Source of the DNA: JALOOB01 sp040766655
GTDB taxonomy: Bacteria > Chloroflexota > Anaerolineae > CG2-30-64-16
Length of the DNA: 64,000 nt
NCBI GenBank assembly: GCA_040766655.1
Contig: JAXGQB010000013.1
Coordinates: forward strand, 135,993-199,992
Direction: 5' to 3'
Shown here: positions 17,827 to 24,889 of the stretch, piece after piece
How positions within the stretch are numbered: the first letter of the stretch is position 1
Layout: each line of letters begins with the position of its first letter
Translations under genes and position numbers: made by a program
Notes under the pieces: model-generated
Databases searched by the model: none
Told to the model about the DNA's origin: nothing
What the model saw: only the letters and a program-made list of their open reading frames with translations

Positions 17827-18426
17827 TTACTTCTCGGTGTCGGTGTCGAGCGCCCGGTCCAGCTGTTCCAGCTCTGTGCCGACGCTGCCAGCCTCGCGGG
17901 CCCGTTGCATCTCGGCCATGATCTGGGACACGCCCGCGTCCATCTCTTCGCGCTCCGAGAACTCTTCGCCCTCCTCGAGGCTGCCGAGGATCTTCTCGAA
18001 CTTGTCCATCTGGAACACGTTGTTGGCCGTCGCCTGGTCGACGTACGACTCCAGCTCGCTCAGTTCCAGGTTGCCCAGGATCTGGCCGACCGCAGTCTCT
18101 TCCCAGCTCGAGCGGTTCTCCTTCAGGAAGATCATCCCGTTGAGCACCCGCATCTGCTTCTGGTAAGCCGACAGGTTCTTGTCGTAGTTCTTCGCCTGGA
18201 ATTCCAGTTCCTGGATCTTCTGGGCCAGGAGCAGCTGGCGGCGCTTTGACGCCTCGTTGACGCCTTGCTGGAACAGCTTCTCCTTTTCCTTCTCCAGGTC
18301 GCTGACCCGCCGCATGACCCGTTCCTGCTCTTGCTCGAGCTTCACCTTGGCCATGGTCAGGTCATCCAGCGAGATGTTCGCGATCGTCTTCTTGCGCTTG
18401 CCGACCAATTTGTCCAGAAGTGCCAT
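17827..18426 (-). CDS. ESCRT-III (Snf7/CHMP)-like protein B
   Basis: The protein has 199 residues from the ATG at 18426, which has GGAGG 7 nt upstream; an earlier ATG at 18465 lacks a ribosome site. It opens with a basic, potentially amphipathic segment MALLDKLVGKRKK, followed by a long helical hairpin. The helix 1-2 turn FQQGVNEASKRRQLLLAQKI resembles the K-x-G-x-x-x-A-R segment of CHMP proteins. The second half is acidic (SLEEGEEFSEREEMD) and ends with ELEQLDRALDTD, a MIM1-like motif for MIT binding. It is homologous over the first 100 residues to the N-terminus of the SNase fusion at 14970-15860. It is probably the membrane-binding polymer subunit (CHMP4/6-like role is inference). Confidence 0.8.
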   Translation of the reverse strand: MALLDKLVGKRKKTIANISLDDLTMAKVKLEQEQERVMRRVSDLEKEKEKLFQQGVNEASKRRQLLLAQKIQELEFQAKNYDKNLSAYQKQMRVLNGMIFLKENRSSWEETAVGQILGNLELSELESYVDQATANNVFQMDKFEKILGSLEEGEEFSEREEMDAGVSQIMAEMQRAREAGSVGTELEQLDRALDTDTEK

Positions 18427-18457
18427 GATGTCCTCCCTCACCGGTGTGGTGTAATGA

Positions 18458-18473
18458 GCAGGCATGAGCCTGC
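18458..18473 (-). other. Small hairpin between the HTH gene and ESCRT-III-like gene B
   Basis: A 6-bp stem, GCAGGC and GCCTGC, with a 4-nt loop lies in the 61-bp gap after the first gene. It is weak alone; I note it because similar intergenic hairpins follow both stand-alone ESCRT-III-like genes. Confidence 0.35.
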
Positions 18474-18487
18474 GGGTTCAACCAATC

Positions 18488-19729
18488 TCAGGTGCGCGCT
18501 CTTGCGATCACGGGCGCGCCCCGGTCGTCTTCGATCAGCCGATAGTGGCCAGCGCCGGCCAGACCCTGGCAGGCACGGAGCACCAGCGGCTCGGGCCGGC
18601 TCAACAGGCGAGCCAACTCCGCGACGGGCAGCCCCTCGCGGCCGGCCAGCACTGCTTCGATCTGCGGCGCCAACGCCGCGGCTTCCTCGTGGTCCAGCGA
18701 CACCTTGAACAGCTCCGCGTAGCCGAACCTGCTCAGGCGTTCGTCCATCCGGTTCCACACCACCGCGCCCGTCTCCAGATCCACCAGGCACGGCAGGACC
18801 GCAGGGTGCCGGTAGGCGCGTCCGCGTTCATCGATGATGTGAGCGGCGGCAGCCTCGTCCCAGCCCGTAAGTGAGGCCAGGCCCGAGATGAGCGTGGCTT
18901 CGGTGTCGGCAGCCAGCTTCTCCTGGTCGGCCAGCAGCAGCAGCAACTCTTCGAGGTCCGCGGGCCGCGTGTCAAACCCCGCCTCCACAAACTCGGCAAG
19001 GTGGCCGGTGACCCGGGCCTCGATGAGCAGGCCTTGGCGCGGCTTGTCCCAGCCGAGCGCATCCGCCCGGATCAGGTACCGGGAGAGCTCGTTGTGCGGC
19101 AGCGTTGCCTGGCTGGCCCGGTCGAGAAAGCCCACGTTCAACATCTGCATCAGCCGGAGCGTCTCATCGTCGGCCTGGTGGAAGGGCGACCAGTCTTCGA
19201 TGCGCAGGACTTCCCCAGTGCCGGGGTGATACAGCGAGCCGATGTTGCGCACGCGCTCGTCGAAACGCACCACCCATGCCTGTTCCATCTGCCGGGCAGC
19301 CACAGCCGTCACCAACCGTGCGATCTCGCCGCGCTCAAGCGCGGCCTGCGCCTGTGCCAGGCGCTCCCGGCCGTCGGGACGATGCGCGGCGCAGTGGCGC
19401 GCGCCCGCCTGCCAGCACGCGCTGCAGATCGGCTCCTGGCAGCCGGGGAAGCTGCATGTACCTGCAATCTCCTGGGGTGACCGGATCAGGCGAAAACAGC
19501 TCCCGCACTTACGGGACGTTTCAGGCTGCTGCATGTGTGTCTCCTGGCTGCGCCCGGCAGTCTGTGCCACCTGGGCCTGGAAGTAGGCCTCCAGGTCATC
19601 GCGGCGGATGCGGTACATCCCGCCGAACTTGCCCGCGGGCAGCTTGCCCGCGCGCACCAGGCGATAGACGGTCTTATAATCGACGCCGAGATAATCCGCG
19701 GCGTCCTGGATGCTGAGAAATGGACCCAT
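18488..19729 (-). CDS. Excisionase-type HTH and zinc-finger protein, first gene of the ESCRT-like operon
   Basis: The protein has 413 residues with AAGGAG upstream of the ATG. Residues 1-52 are a MerR/excisionase-family HTH (LSIQDAADYLGVDYKTVYRL, then a short wing). A linker leads to a zinc cluster at about 75-120 (CGSCFRLI, CSFPGC, ICSACW, HCAAH). A long alpha/beta and helical region follows with VEAGFDTRPADLEEL and GLASLTGWD, and then a C-terminal winged-helix-like segment with HYRLIEDD. Everything after the HTH is shared with the product of 12752-13750. Being first in the operon and carrying a DNA-binding domain, it may autoregulate the divergent promoters just upstream (inference). The HTH type also targets repeats and attachment sites in mobile elements, but no integrase is nearby. 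Confidence 0.82.
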   Translation of the reverse strand: MGPFLSIQDAADYLGVDYKTVYRLVRAGKLPAGKFGGMYRIRRDDLEAYFQAQVAQTAGRSQETHMQQPETSRKCGSCFRLIRSPQEIAGTCSFPGCQEPICSACWQAGARHCAAHRPDGRERLAQAQAALERGEIARLVTAVAARQMEQAWVVRFDERVRNIGSLYHPGTGEVLRIEDWSPFHQADDETLRLMQMLNVGFLDRASQATLPHNELSRYLIRADALGWDKPRQGLLIEARVTGHLAEFVEAGFDTRPADLEELLLLLADQEKLAADTEATLISGLASLTGWDEAAAAHIIDERGRAYRHPAVLPCLVDLETGAVVWNRMDERLSRFGYAELFKVSLDHEEAAALAPQIEAVLAGREGLPVAELARLLSRPEPLVLRACQGLAGAGHYRLIEDDRGAPVIARART

Positions 19730-19808
19730 CAGGGACTCCTTACATGTTCATGCCGGAGCATATCACGCGCGCTGCCAGCTTACCTGAATGCTGGCTGACA
19801 TTTCCCTG

Positions 19809-19838
19809 ATTATACCAGGATTTCCCAGTTATGTACAA
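19809..19838 (-). promoter_or_regulatory. Promoter of the ESCRT-like operon
   Basis: On the minus strand the extended -10 TGGTATAAT occupies 19817-19809, with a possible -35 TTGTAC at 19838-19833 and an 18-bp spacer. The predicted start near 19802 gives a leader of about 73 nt to the ATG at 19729. It is the only strong promoter I see for the minus-strand run down to the window edge. Confidence 0.65.
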
Positions 19839-19941
19839 ATTGAAAATATGAGTCGGGGCCACGAACAGGGCCCAGTATACAACGGCGGACCTGCCAATGC
19901 AAGCAATCCAGACGGTTTGAGATGCCAAGTTTTGGGATGGA

Positions 19942-19950
19942 TGGTATAAT
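19942..19950 (+). promoter_or_regulatory. Extended -10 promoter for the divergent kinase cluster
   Basis: TGGTATAAT at 19942-19950 is identical to the extended -10 of the opposite-strand operon. No convincing -35 is seen. The start would be near 19957, which places the kinase start at 20009 and excludes an in-frame ATG at 19922. Confidence 0.6.
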
Positions 19951-20008
19951 CGGTCTCCAAGTTCTTCTGTCCCAAATCGCTCTGCGCCCAGGAGTGAGAC
20001 CGCCCATC

Positions 20009-21598
20009 ATGCTCCAACCCGGCGAGATCCTGCTCGACAAATACCGGATCGAGGCCCTGCTCGGCCGCGGTGCGTTCGCCGAGGTGTACCGCGTCATGCA
20101 CCTGGCGCTGGGTGTGCCGCGCGCGCTCAAGGTGTTGCGCCGCGATGCGCCGGGGCTGGGCAGCACGGAGTTCGGCGACTACCGGGGCCGCTTCCAGCTG
20201 GAGGCGCAGTTGGGCGCGCAGATCGACCACCCGCACGTGATCCGGGTCCACGACTTCGAGCAGGGCGGCGAGACCTTGCTGCTGGTGATGGAGTACGCCG
20301 CGGGCGGGAGCCTGGCGGAGCGCATCGCACAGGCGCGGCAAGGCGGCGGCGCTATCCCCACTGACGATGCGGTACGGATTGTGCGGGAGGTGGCGGAAGG
20401 GCTCGCTGCGCTACATGCCATCGACATCGTGCACCGGGACGTGAAGCCGTCGAATATCCTGTTCGACGGCCAAGGCCGCGCCAAGGTGAGCGACCTGGGG
20501 CTGGCGCAGGTGCCGCACGGGCCGAGTCAGCGGTCGTTGGCGGGGAGCCTGGCGGTGGCGCACCCCGGGACGCCGGCGTACATGAGTCCGGAGCAGCAGG
20601 GGACGACGGGGTACCTGGCGCCGGCGAGTGACGTGTATGGCTTGGGCGTGGTGCTATTCGAGTTGCTGACGGGGCGGTCGTACAAGAACCTGCGGCCGGG
20701 GACGCGCGTGCGATCGCTGCGGGAGGACGTGCCGGAGTGGCTGGATGACCTGCTGGCGCGCATGCTGGCGGATGCGCCGCGGGACCGGCCGTGGGATGGT
20801 GCGGAGTTGGCGGAGGCGCTGGACGAGGGTCAGCCTGAGGCGCGCGAGGCCGAGACGGCTCGGGAAGCCGAACTCAAGCGCCGGCAGGCGGAAGCCGAAC
20901 GGCAGGCCGAGGTGAAGCGGCAGCGCGAGGAAGCAGATGCAGCGGCGCGGCGAGCCGCGGAGGCGGCCAAACAACAGCCGGCCTGGCAGAAAATCGGGAT
21001 CGAGATGATTTCGATTCCGGCTGGGGAGTCTTTGTATGGTGAGAACAAGGAGAAGGTGACGCTGCCGGCGTACAGCCTGGCGAAGACTTCGGTGACGAAT
21101 GCGCAGTACGGGGCGTTCGTGGCGGCGACGGGCCGCGGGGCGCCGAGTCACTGGTCGGGCGGGCATATTCCTAAGGGTAAGGAGAACCATCCGGTGGTGA
21201 ACGTCAGTTTGGGGGATGCGGAGGCGTTTTGCGCGTGGGCAGGGCTGCGGCTGCCGGGGGAGCAGGAGTGGGAGAAGGGAGCGCGGGGGACGGACGGGCG
21301 GGAGTACCCGTGGGGTACGTGGCAGGCGGGTTGCTGCAACAGTTTGGAGGCGCGGGTGGGTGATACAACGCCGGTGGATCGCTATCCGAGTGGCGCGAGC
21401 CCGTATGGATTGCTGGACATGGCGGGGAACGTGTGGGAGTGGTGCGCCGACTGGTACGATAGCAGTCGGGAGGGTCGCGTGTTGCGGGGCGGCTCGTGGT
21501 TCGACTTTCAGTGGAACGTGCGCGCCGCTAATCGGTACGGGAGCGAACCAGAGGTCAGGGACGGCGACATCGGTTTCCGGTGTGCCCGCTCCGGCTGA
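20009..21598 (+). CDS. Soluble Ser/Thr kinase-FGE-sulfatase-domain fusion (class I)
   Basis: The protein has 529 residues. The start at 20009 (MLQPGEILLDKYRIEALL) is set by the paralogues, by AGGAG upstream, and by the -10 at 19945. The kinase domain (about 10-275) has LLGRGAFAEVY, HRDVKPSN and VSDLGLAQ, with DLG in place of DFG. A charged Ala/Glu/Arg coiled coil (about 280-330) leads straight into an FGE-sulfatase (C-type-lectin-like) domain with GNVWEWCADWY, RGGSW and a GFRCARSG end. There is no TM segment, unlike most of its relatives here. The paired cysteines that FGE uses to make formylglycine are missing (the site reads VRAANRYG), so the domain is more likely a ligand binder. It is the first gene of the plus-strand cluster. 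Confidence 0.9.
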   Translation: MLQPGEILLDKYRIEALLGRGAFAEVYRVMHLALGVPRALKVLRRDAPGLGSTEFGDYRGRFQLEAQLGAQIDHPHVIRVHDFEQGGETLLLVMEYAAGGSLAERIAQARQGGGAIPTDDAVRIVREVAEGLAALHAIDIVHRDVKPSNILFDGQGRAKVSDLGLAQVPHGPSQRSLAGSLAVAHPGTPAYMSPEQQGTTGYLAPASDVYGLGVVLFELLTGRSYKNLRPGTRVRSLREDVPEWLDDLLARMLADAPRDRPWDGAELAEALDEGQPEAREAETAREAELKRRQAEAERQAEVKRQREEADAAARRAAEAAKQQPAWQKIGIEMISIPAGESLYGENKEKVTLPAYSLAKTSVTNAQYGAFVAATGRGAPSHWSGGHIPKGKENHPVVNVSLGDAEAFCAWAGLRLPGEQEWEKGARGTDGREYPWGTWQAGCCNSLEARVGDTTPVDRYPSGASPYGLLDMAGNVWEWCADWYDSSREGRVLRGGSWFDFQWNVRAANRYGSEPEVRDGDIGFRCARSG

Positions 21599-21646
21599 TT
21601 CTGGAATCCTGGTTTCTGGATTGCTGGGTTTTTGAAGCGGGGGAGT

Positions 21647-21670
21647 CCCGAGAGGGTTTACTCCCTCGGG
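21647..21670 (+). other. Imperfect hairpin after the first kinase gene
   Basis: CCCGAGAGGG and CCCTCGGG pair around TTTACT with one bulged A. No T-run follows. It could be a weak terminator or processing signal in the 175-bp gap before the next gene. Confidence 0.35.
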
Positions 21671-21773
21671 CGGCCGTGCGGGACAGGCGCGGAAGAGGCG
21701 CCCGGCACTTTGGAAGTAAGTGTCCCCAAAGACAGTCGTAAGTGTCACCCAAGACGACATCGAGGTAACCATC

Positions 21774-24700
21774 ATGTCACACATCCCACCCTTTTGCCCA
21801 TCTTGCGGCGCGTTCTTTCCGGCCGGCCAGACCTGTCTCGCCTGCAGGGGGACGCGCTCGCGGCTCCGCACGCCGCCGAGGCCCGGCACAGCGCTCTGGA
21901 CAGCGACTCTGCCCGGCGCGCCGGCGCTGCGCCCCGCGCTGGCCCGCGTCGACGGCCGCACCCTGCTTCTGCTGCCGTGGGGCAGCCGCGTGCCTGGAAC
22001 GGGCGGCGTGGTCGCGCTTGACATCGCAGATGGCAGCATCGCGTGGGAGACACCGCTGGACGCACCGGTCGAGGGCGGCGTGGCCGTGGCCCAGGAGGCC
22101 GGCCTCGCGGTGATCGGCCTCGCGCCTGCCTGGCGGTCGGGCGGAGCGGGCGCGATCGCCGCGTTGGATCTGCGGACGGGGAAGGAGGATCGCTGGCCGG
22201 CGCGGGCCCAGGTCGGGGGCATGGTGGAAGCCGCGCCCGTGGTCGATGAGGCGCGCGTGTACGTGGGCGCGGGGGACGGACGGCTCTATTGCCGGGACCT
22301 GCGGACCGGCGCCGAGGTGTGGCAACAACCTGTGGGCGGCGACAGGCGGCGCATCCCCGCGCCGCCCGCGCTGCTGATCGAGCGCGGCCTGGCCCGGGCC
22401 ATCGTGGTGGCCACCTACGGCACGGGGCGCTACCAGGATGCCGGCTTGCTGATGGCGTTCGACGCCTCCGGCCGGCGCTTGTGGCCCGCCGCTGTCGCTC
22501 TGGGCGGCAAGGCGCGCGGCGCGCCGGTCATCGCCCAACAGCGCGTCTACGTGGCATCCTTTGCCGATGATGAATCGCTTACGGGCCGGCTCATGGCCTT
22601 CGACCTGCGCAACGGCCGCCCCGCGTGGCCCGAGCCGTTCATGGTCCCGGCGCGCCGGGGCGCGAATGGCGGGCTGGTCGCCGCGCCCCTCGTCGTGGGC
22701 GACACGATCTACGCCGGCAGCCAGGATCACCGGCTGTATGCGGTGGATGTCGCGACCGGCAAGATGCGCTGGCCTGCCGAGGCCGCGCACGGGATCGTGT
22801 CTGCGCCCGCCTGGGCCGAAGGACTCGTCGTCTTCGGCGCGAGAGGCGGGAGTGGAAACGACAGGGTGGTGCGCACCGGGCGGGTGCATGCCGTGGATGG
22901 TGTGACCGGGGTGCCGGCCTGGACCTACGAGATCAGCGGCCACGTGCTCGCCGCGGTCTTGTCGCACGACGGTGCGCTGTTCGCCGCGTCCGACACGGGT
23001 GCGGTGGCCGCGCTGGCGTGGCACGGCGGTCGTTACGAGTGGGCCGCCGAGCGGCTGTCCGAGCGCGGCCACCTGGGTGCCGCGGGCGACTGCTGGGCAC
23101 TGGCCGGGCATTTCAGCGCGAAACGGGCGGACCAGGAATTGCATTACCGCCACGCGTCTGGCATGTGGTACGAGGCGGATGCGTACGAGCGTGCGGCTGA
23201 GATGTGGTCTGCGCTGGGCAAGCGCGAAAAACGCTGGCTGGAGGATGCGGCAGACGCCTGGCGGGAGGCCGGGCTGGTGCAGTGCAGTCGGGCACCGGAT
23301 CGCGCGGCGGTCTGCCTGACGCGCGCGGCAGAAATCTATCATCAGTTGCGCCTGGCCGAGCCGCTCAACCAATGCACCCGGGCGCTGGCCGCGTGCATCG
23401 ATGCACCGTACGTGCAGGCTCGGCTGCTGAATCCGGGAAGCTTTGTGCAGTGGGAGGCTAGCGAGTTGACCCTTTGCCTGGAGAACGAAAACCGGGCGGT
23501 GGTGAAGAACGGGATCCGGTTGGGGCTCGGCGGCGGGTTGAAGTCGTATGTGAACGCAACCCTTCCGGAAGACTTGGGCGCAGGCGCCAGCTGGCATGTG
23601 CCATTGAAGGTGACGCCCATACGTCCAAGCAGCATCCTGGAAGTTGAGATCGAGTACGATTCGGGCCAAGCGCACCTTGGCACACTGCGCGGTCTCTGGC
23701 AGATGTCGGTGGATGCGGTCGAGCAGCCCAGGCCGATCATCTTCCGTGATGTGGGGCAGGTAACTATCGCTGGCCAGACCACAGAAGGGGTGAAGATCAA
23801 CGTCGAGGGCGACGTGGGCGGCATCATCGCCCGCGGGCCCATCGCACAGGTCCAGGTCGCCGGAGACGTCGCGCTCATGAAGGGCGTCGACATGGCCCAG
23901 AAGGCCGAGATCATGGCCCTTTCGGAGCGTCTGAACGCGACCATTACCGCAGTGAACCATCTGCAGGCCCACGATGCCGGGCTCGACGAACTCCGTCGGG
24001 CGCTCGATGGACTTGCACAGCAGGTGACGGAACAGCGCCTGGCATACGGCGGGCTGCGCGAGTCGCTCGCGGGTGAAACGCAGGCCGCGATGGAGAAGGT
24101 CGGGGCCGGGCTGGACGAGCTGACCGGGCGCCTGGACGCCCTGTCCCAGCGCCAGGCTGAGCCGGACACACATGCGCGGCGGGGAAAGCCGGTGGATCCG
24201 GCCGCGGGCAGCTGGGCGCGGCAACCGGACGAGCTGGCAATCCGCATCGAGGCGAGCGACCTGAGCGGCTTCCTGGCGCGCGGGCTTGTGGTCGAGCCAG
24301 GAACGTGCGCCTTCTTCATGGAGGACGGCAGCGTCCCGATGGGCCAGGTCGGGCCAGGCGCCTACGCGCTGGACACCCTGCTGGACCGCGTGCCGGGCAT
24401 GCGCGGCATCCGCCGCGTCACAGGCATCGTGGCCGTGACGGGAGAGGTCTCGCTGCCCCTCACCCTCTCCGGCCTGCGCACGGCGGACTGCGCCACGGTG
24501 ACGGCCCAGGCCGACCTGTGCTTCCAACTGGCCGACGCGTTGGCGTTCTTCGTCAACTTCATGCAGGGGCGCGAACGCGTGGTGCGGAGCGACCTGGTCG
24601 ACTACCTTCGTCCGGAGGTGCGCGACGCCGCCGGCGAGTGGGCCGGCGCGCGGCCGAAGGCGGAGCTGAGCGGCGCCCTGGCGCACAAGGATGCTCTGGC

Positions 24701-24785
24701 CGTTGCGGTGGAGGCCCACATGGGCGAGACGCTGGCCGCACTGGGGCTGCGCTTCATGCGGGTGCGCGCGCTGGCAACCAAATAG
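21774..24785 (+). CDS. Zinc-ribbon, PQQ-type propeller, coiled coil and SPFH-like multidomain protein
   Basis: The protein has 1003 residues from the ATG at 21774 (GAGGT 8 nt upstream). It opens with a zinc ribbon, CPSC at 8-11 and CLAC at 21-24. A PQQ/quinoprotein-type propeller follows (about 35-420), with repeats such as GAIAALDLRTGKE, GRLYCRDLRTGAEVW and HRLYAVDVATGKMRW. A helical TPR-like region (about 430-520), beta segments (about 530-680), a coiled coil (about 690-790) and a C-terminal domain (about 820-1003) complete it. The last resembles an SPFH/virion-core-like domain, with FMEDGSVPMGQVGPGAYALD. No signal peptide or TM is present, so it is cytoplasmic. The TPR and propeller suggest a scaffold. 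Its C-terminal domain echoes the N-terminus of the membrane protein at 10.4-12.7 kb. Confidence 0.82.
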   Translation: MSHIPPFCPSCGAFFPAGQTCLACRGTRSRLRTPPRPGTALWTATLPGAPALRPALARVDGRTLLLLPWGSRVPGTGGVVALDIADGSIAWETPLDAPVEGGVAVAQEAGLAVIGLAPAWRSGGAGAIAALDLRTGKEDRWPARAQVGGMVEAAPVVDEARVYVGAGDGRLYCRDLRTGAEVWQQPVGGDRRRIPAPPALLIERGLARAIVVATYGTGRYQDAGLLMAFDASGRRLWPAAVALGGKARGAPVIAQQRVYVASFADDESLTGRLMAFDLRNGRPAWPEPFMVPARRGANGGLVAAPLVVGDTIYAGSQDHRLYAVDVATGKMRWPAEAAHGIVSAPAWAEGLVVFGARGGSGNDRVVRTGRVHAVDGVTGVPAWTYEISGHVLAAVLSHDGALFAASDTGAVAALAWHGGRYEWAAERLSERGHLGAAGDCWALAGHFSAKRADQELHYRHASGMWYEADAYERAAEMWSALGKREKRWLEDAADAWREAGLVQCSRAPDRAAVCLTRAAEIYHQLRLAEPLNQCTRALAACIDAPYVQARLLNPGSFVQWEASELTLCLENENRAVVKNGIRLGLGGGLKSYVNATLPEDLGAGASWHVPLKVTPIRPSSILEVEIEYDSGQAHLGTLRGLWQMSVDAVEQPRPIIFRDVGQVTIAGQTTEGVKINVEGDVGGIIARGPIAQVQVAGDVALMKGVDMAQKAEIMALSERLNATITAVNHLQAHDAGLDELRRALDGLAQQVTEQRLAYGGLRESLAGETQAAMEKVGAGLDELTGRLDALSQRQAEPDTHARRGKPVDPAAGSWARQPDELAIRIEASDLSGFLARGLVVEPGTCAFFMEDGSVPMGQVGPGAYALDTLLDRVPGMRGIRRVTGIVAVTGEVSLPLTLSGLRTADCATVTAQADLCFQLADALAFFVNFMQGRERVVRSDLVDYLRPEVRDAAGEWAGARPKAELSGALAHKDALAVAVEAHMGETLAALGLRFMRVRALATK

Positions 24786-24811
24786 GATCAGGTGATTCGC
24801 GAGAGGACATC

Positions 24812-24889
24812 ATGCAACTACATCGAAGCGGCGATCTGATTCTGCACGACCGGTACCGGGTTCTGGCGGGACTGGCGCGGAGGCGATGA
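24812..24889 (+). pseudogene. Truncated class I kinase start upstream of a class II kinase gene
   Basis: A 25-codon reading frame, MQLHRSGDLILHDRYRVL then AGLARRR, has its own AGAGGA ribosome site. Its first 18 residues match the opening of class I kinases (compare MQFQSGDLILNGKYRV at 27326). It then runs into the flank of the class II kinase gene and stops at TGA 24887-24889, overlapping the next ATG. It is a recombination remnant that may now couple translation of the downstream gene. Confidence 0.55.

Noticed and set aside
15950..18426. PspA/Vipp1-type identity for the two small helical proteins
   Set aside because: Their length, acidic second halves and MIM1-like tails, and the two MIT-type Vps4 neighbours, fit CHMP-like proteins better; not excluded without profile searches.
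18488..19729. Prophage or integrative-element excisionase
   Set aside because: The HTH is of the excisionase type, but it is only the first 52 residues of a 413-residue zinc-finger protein, and no integrase, attachment site or phage gene is near.
21777..24719. A very long minus-strand open frame (980 codons) opposite the PQQ protein
   Set aside because: GC-rich codon bias opens long antisense frames here; its product is Arg/His/Pro-rich and has no domain pattern, while the plus strand has clear domains and a ribosome site.
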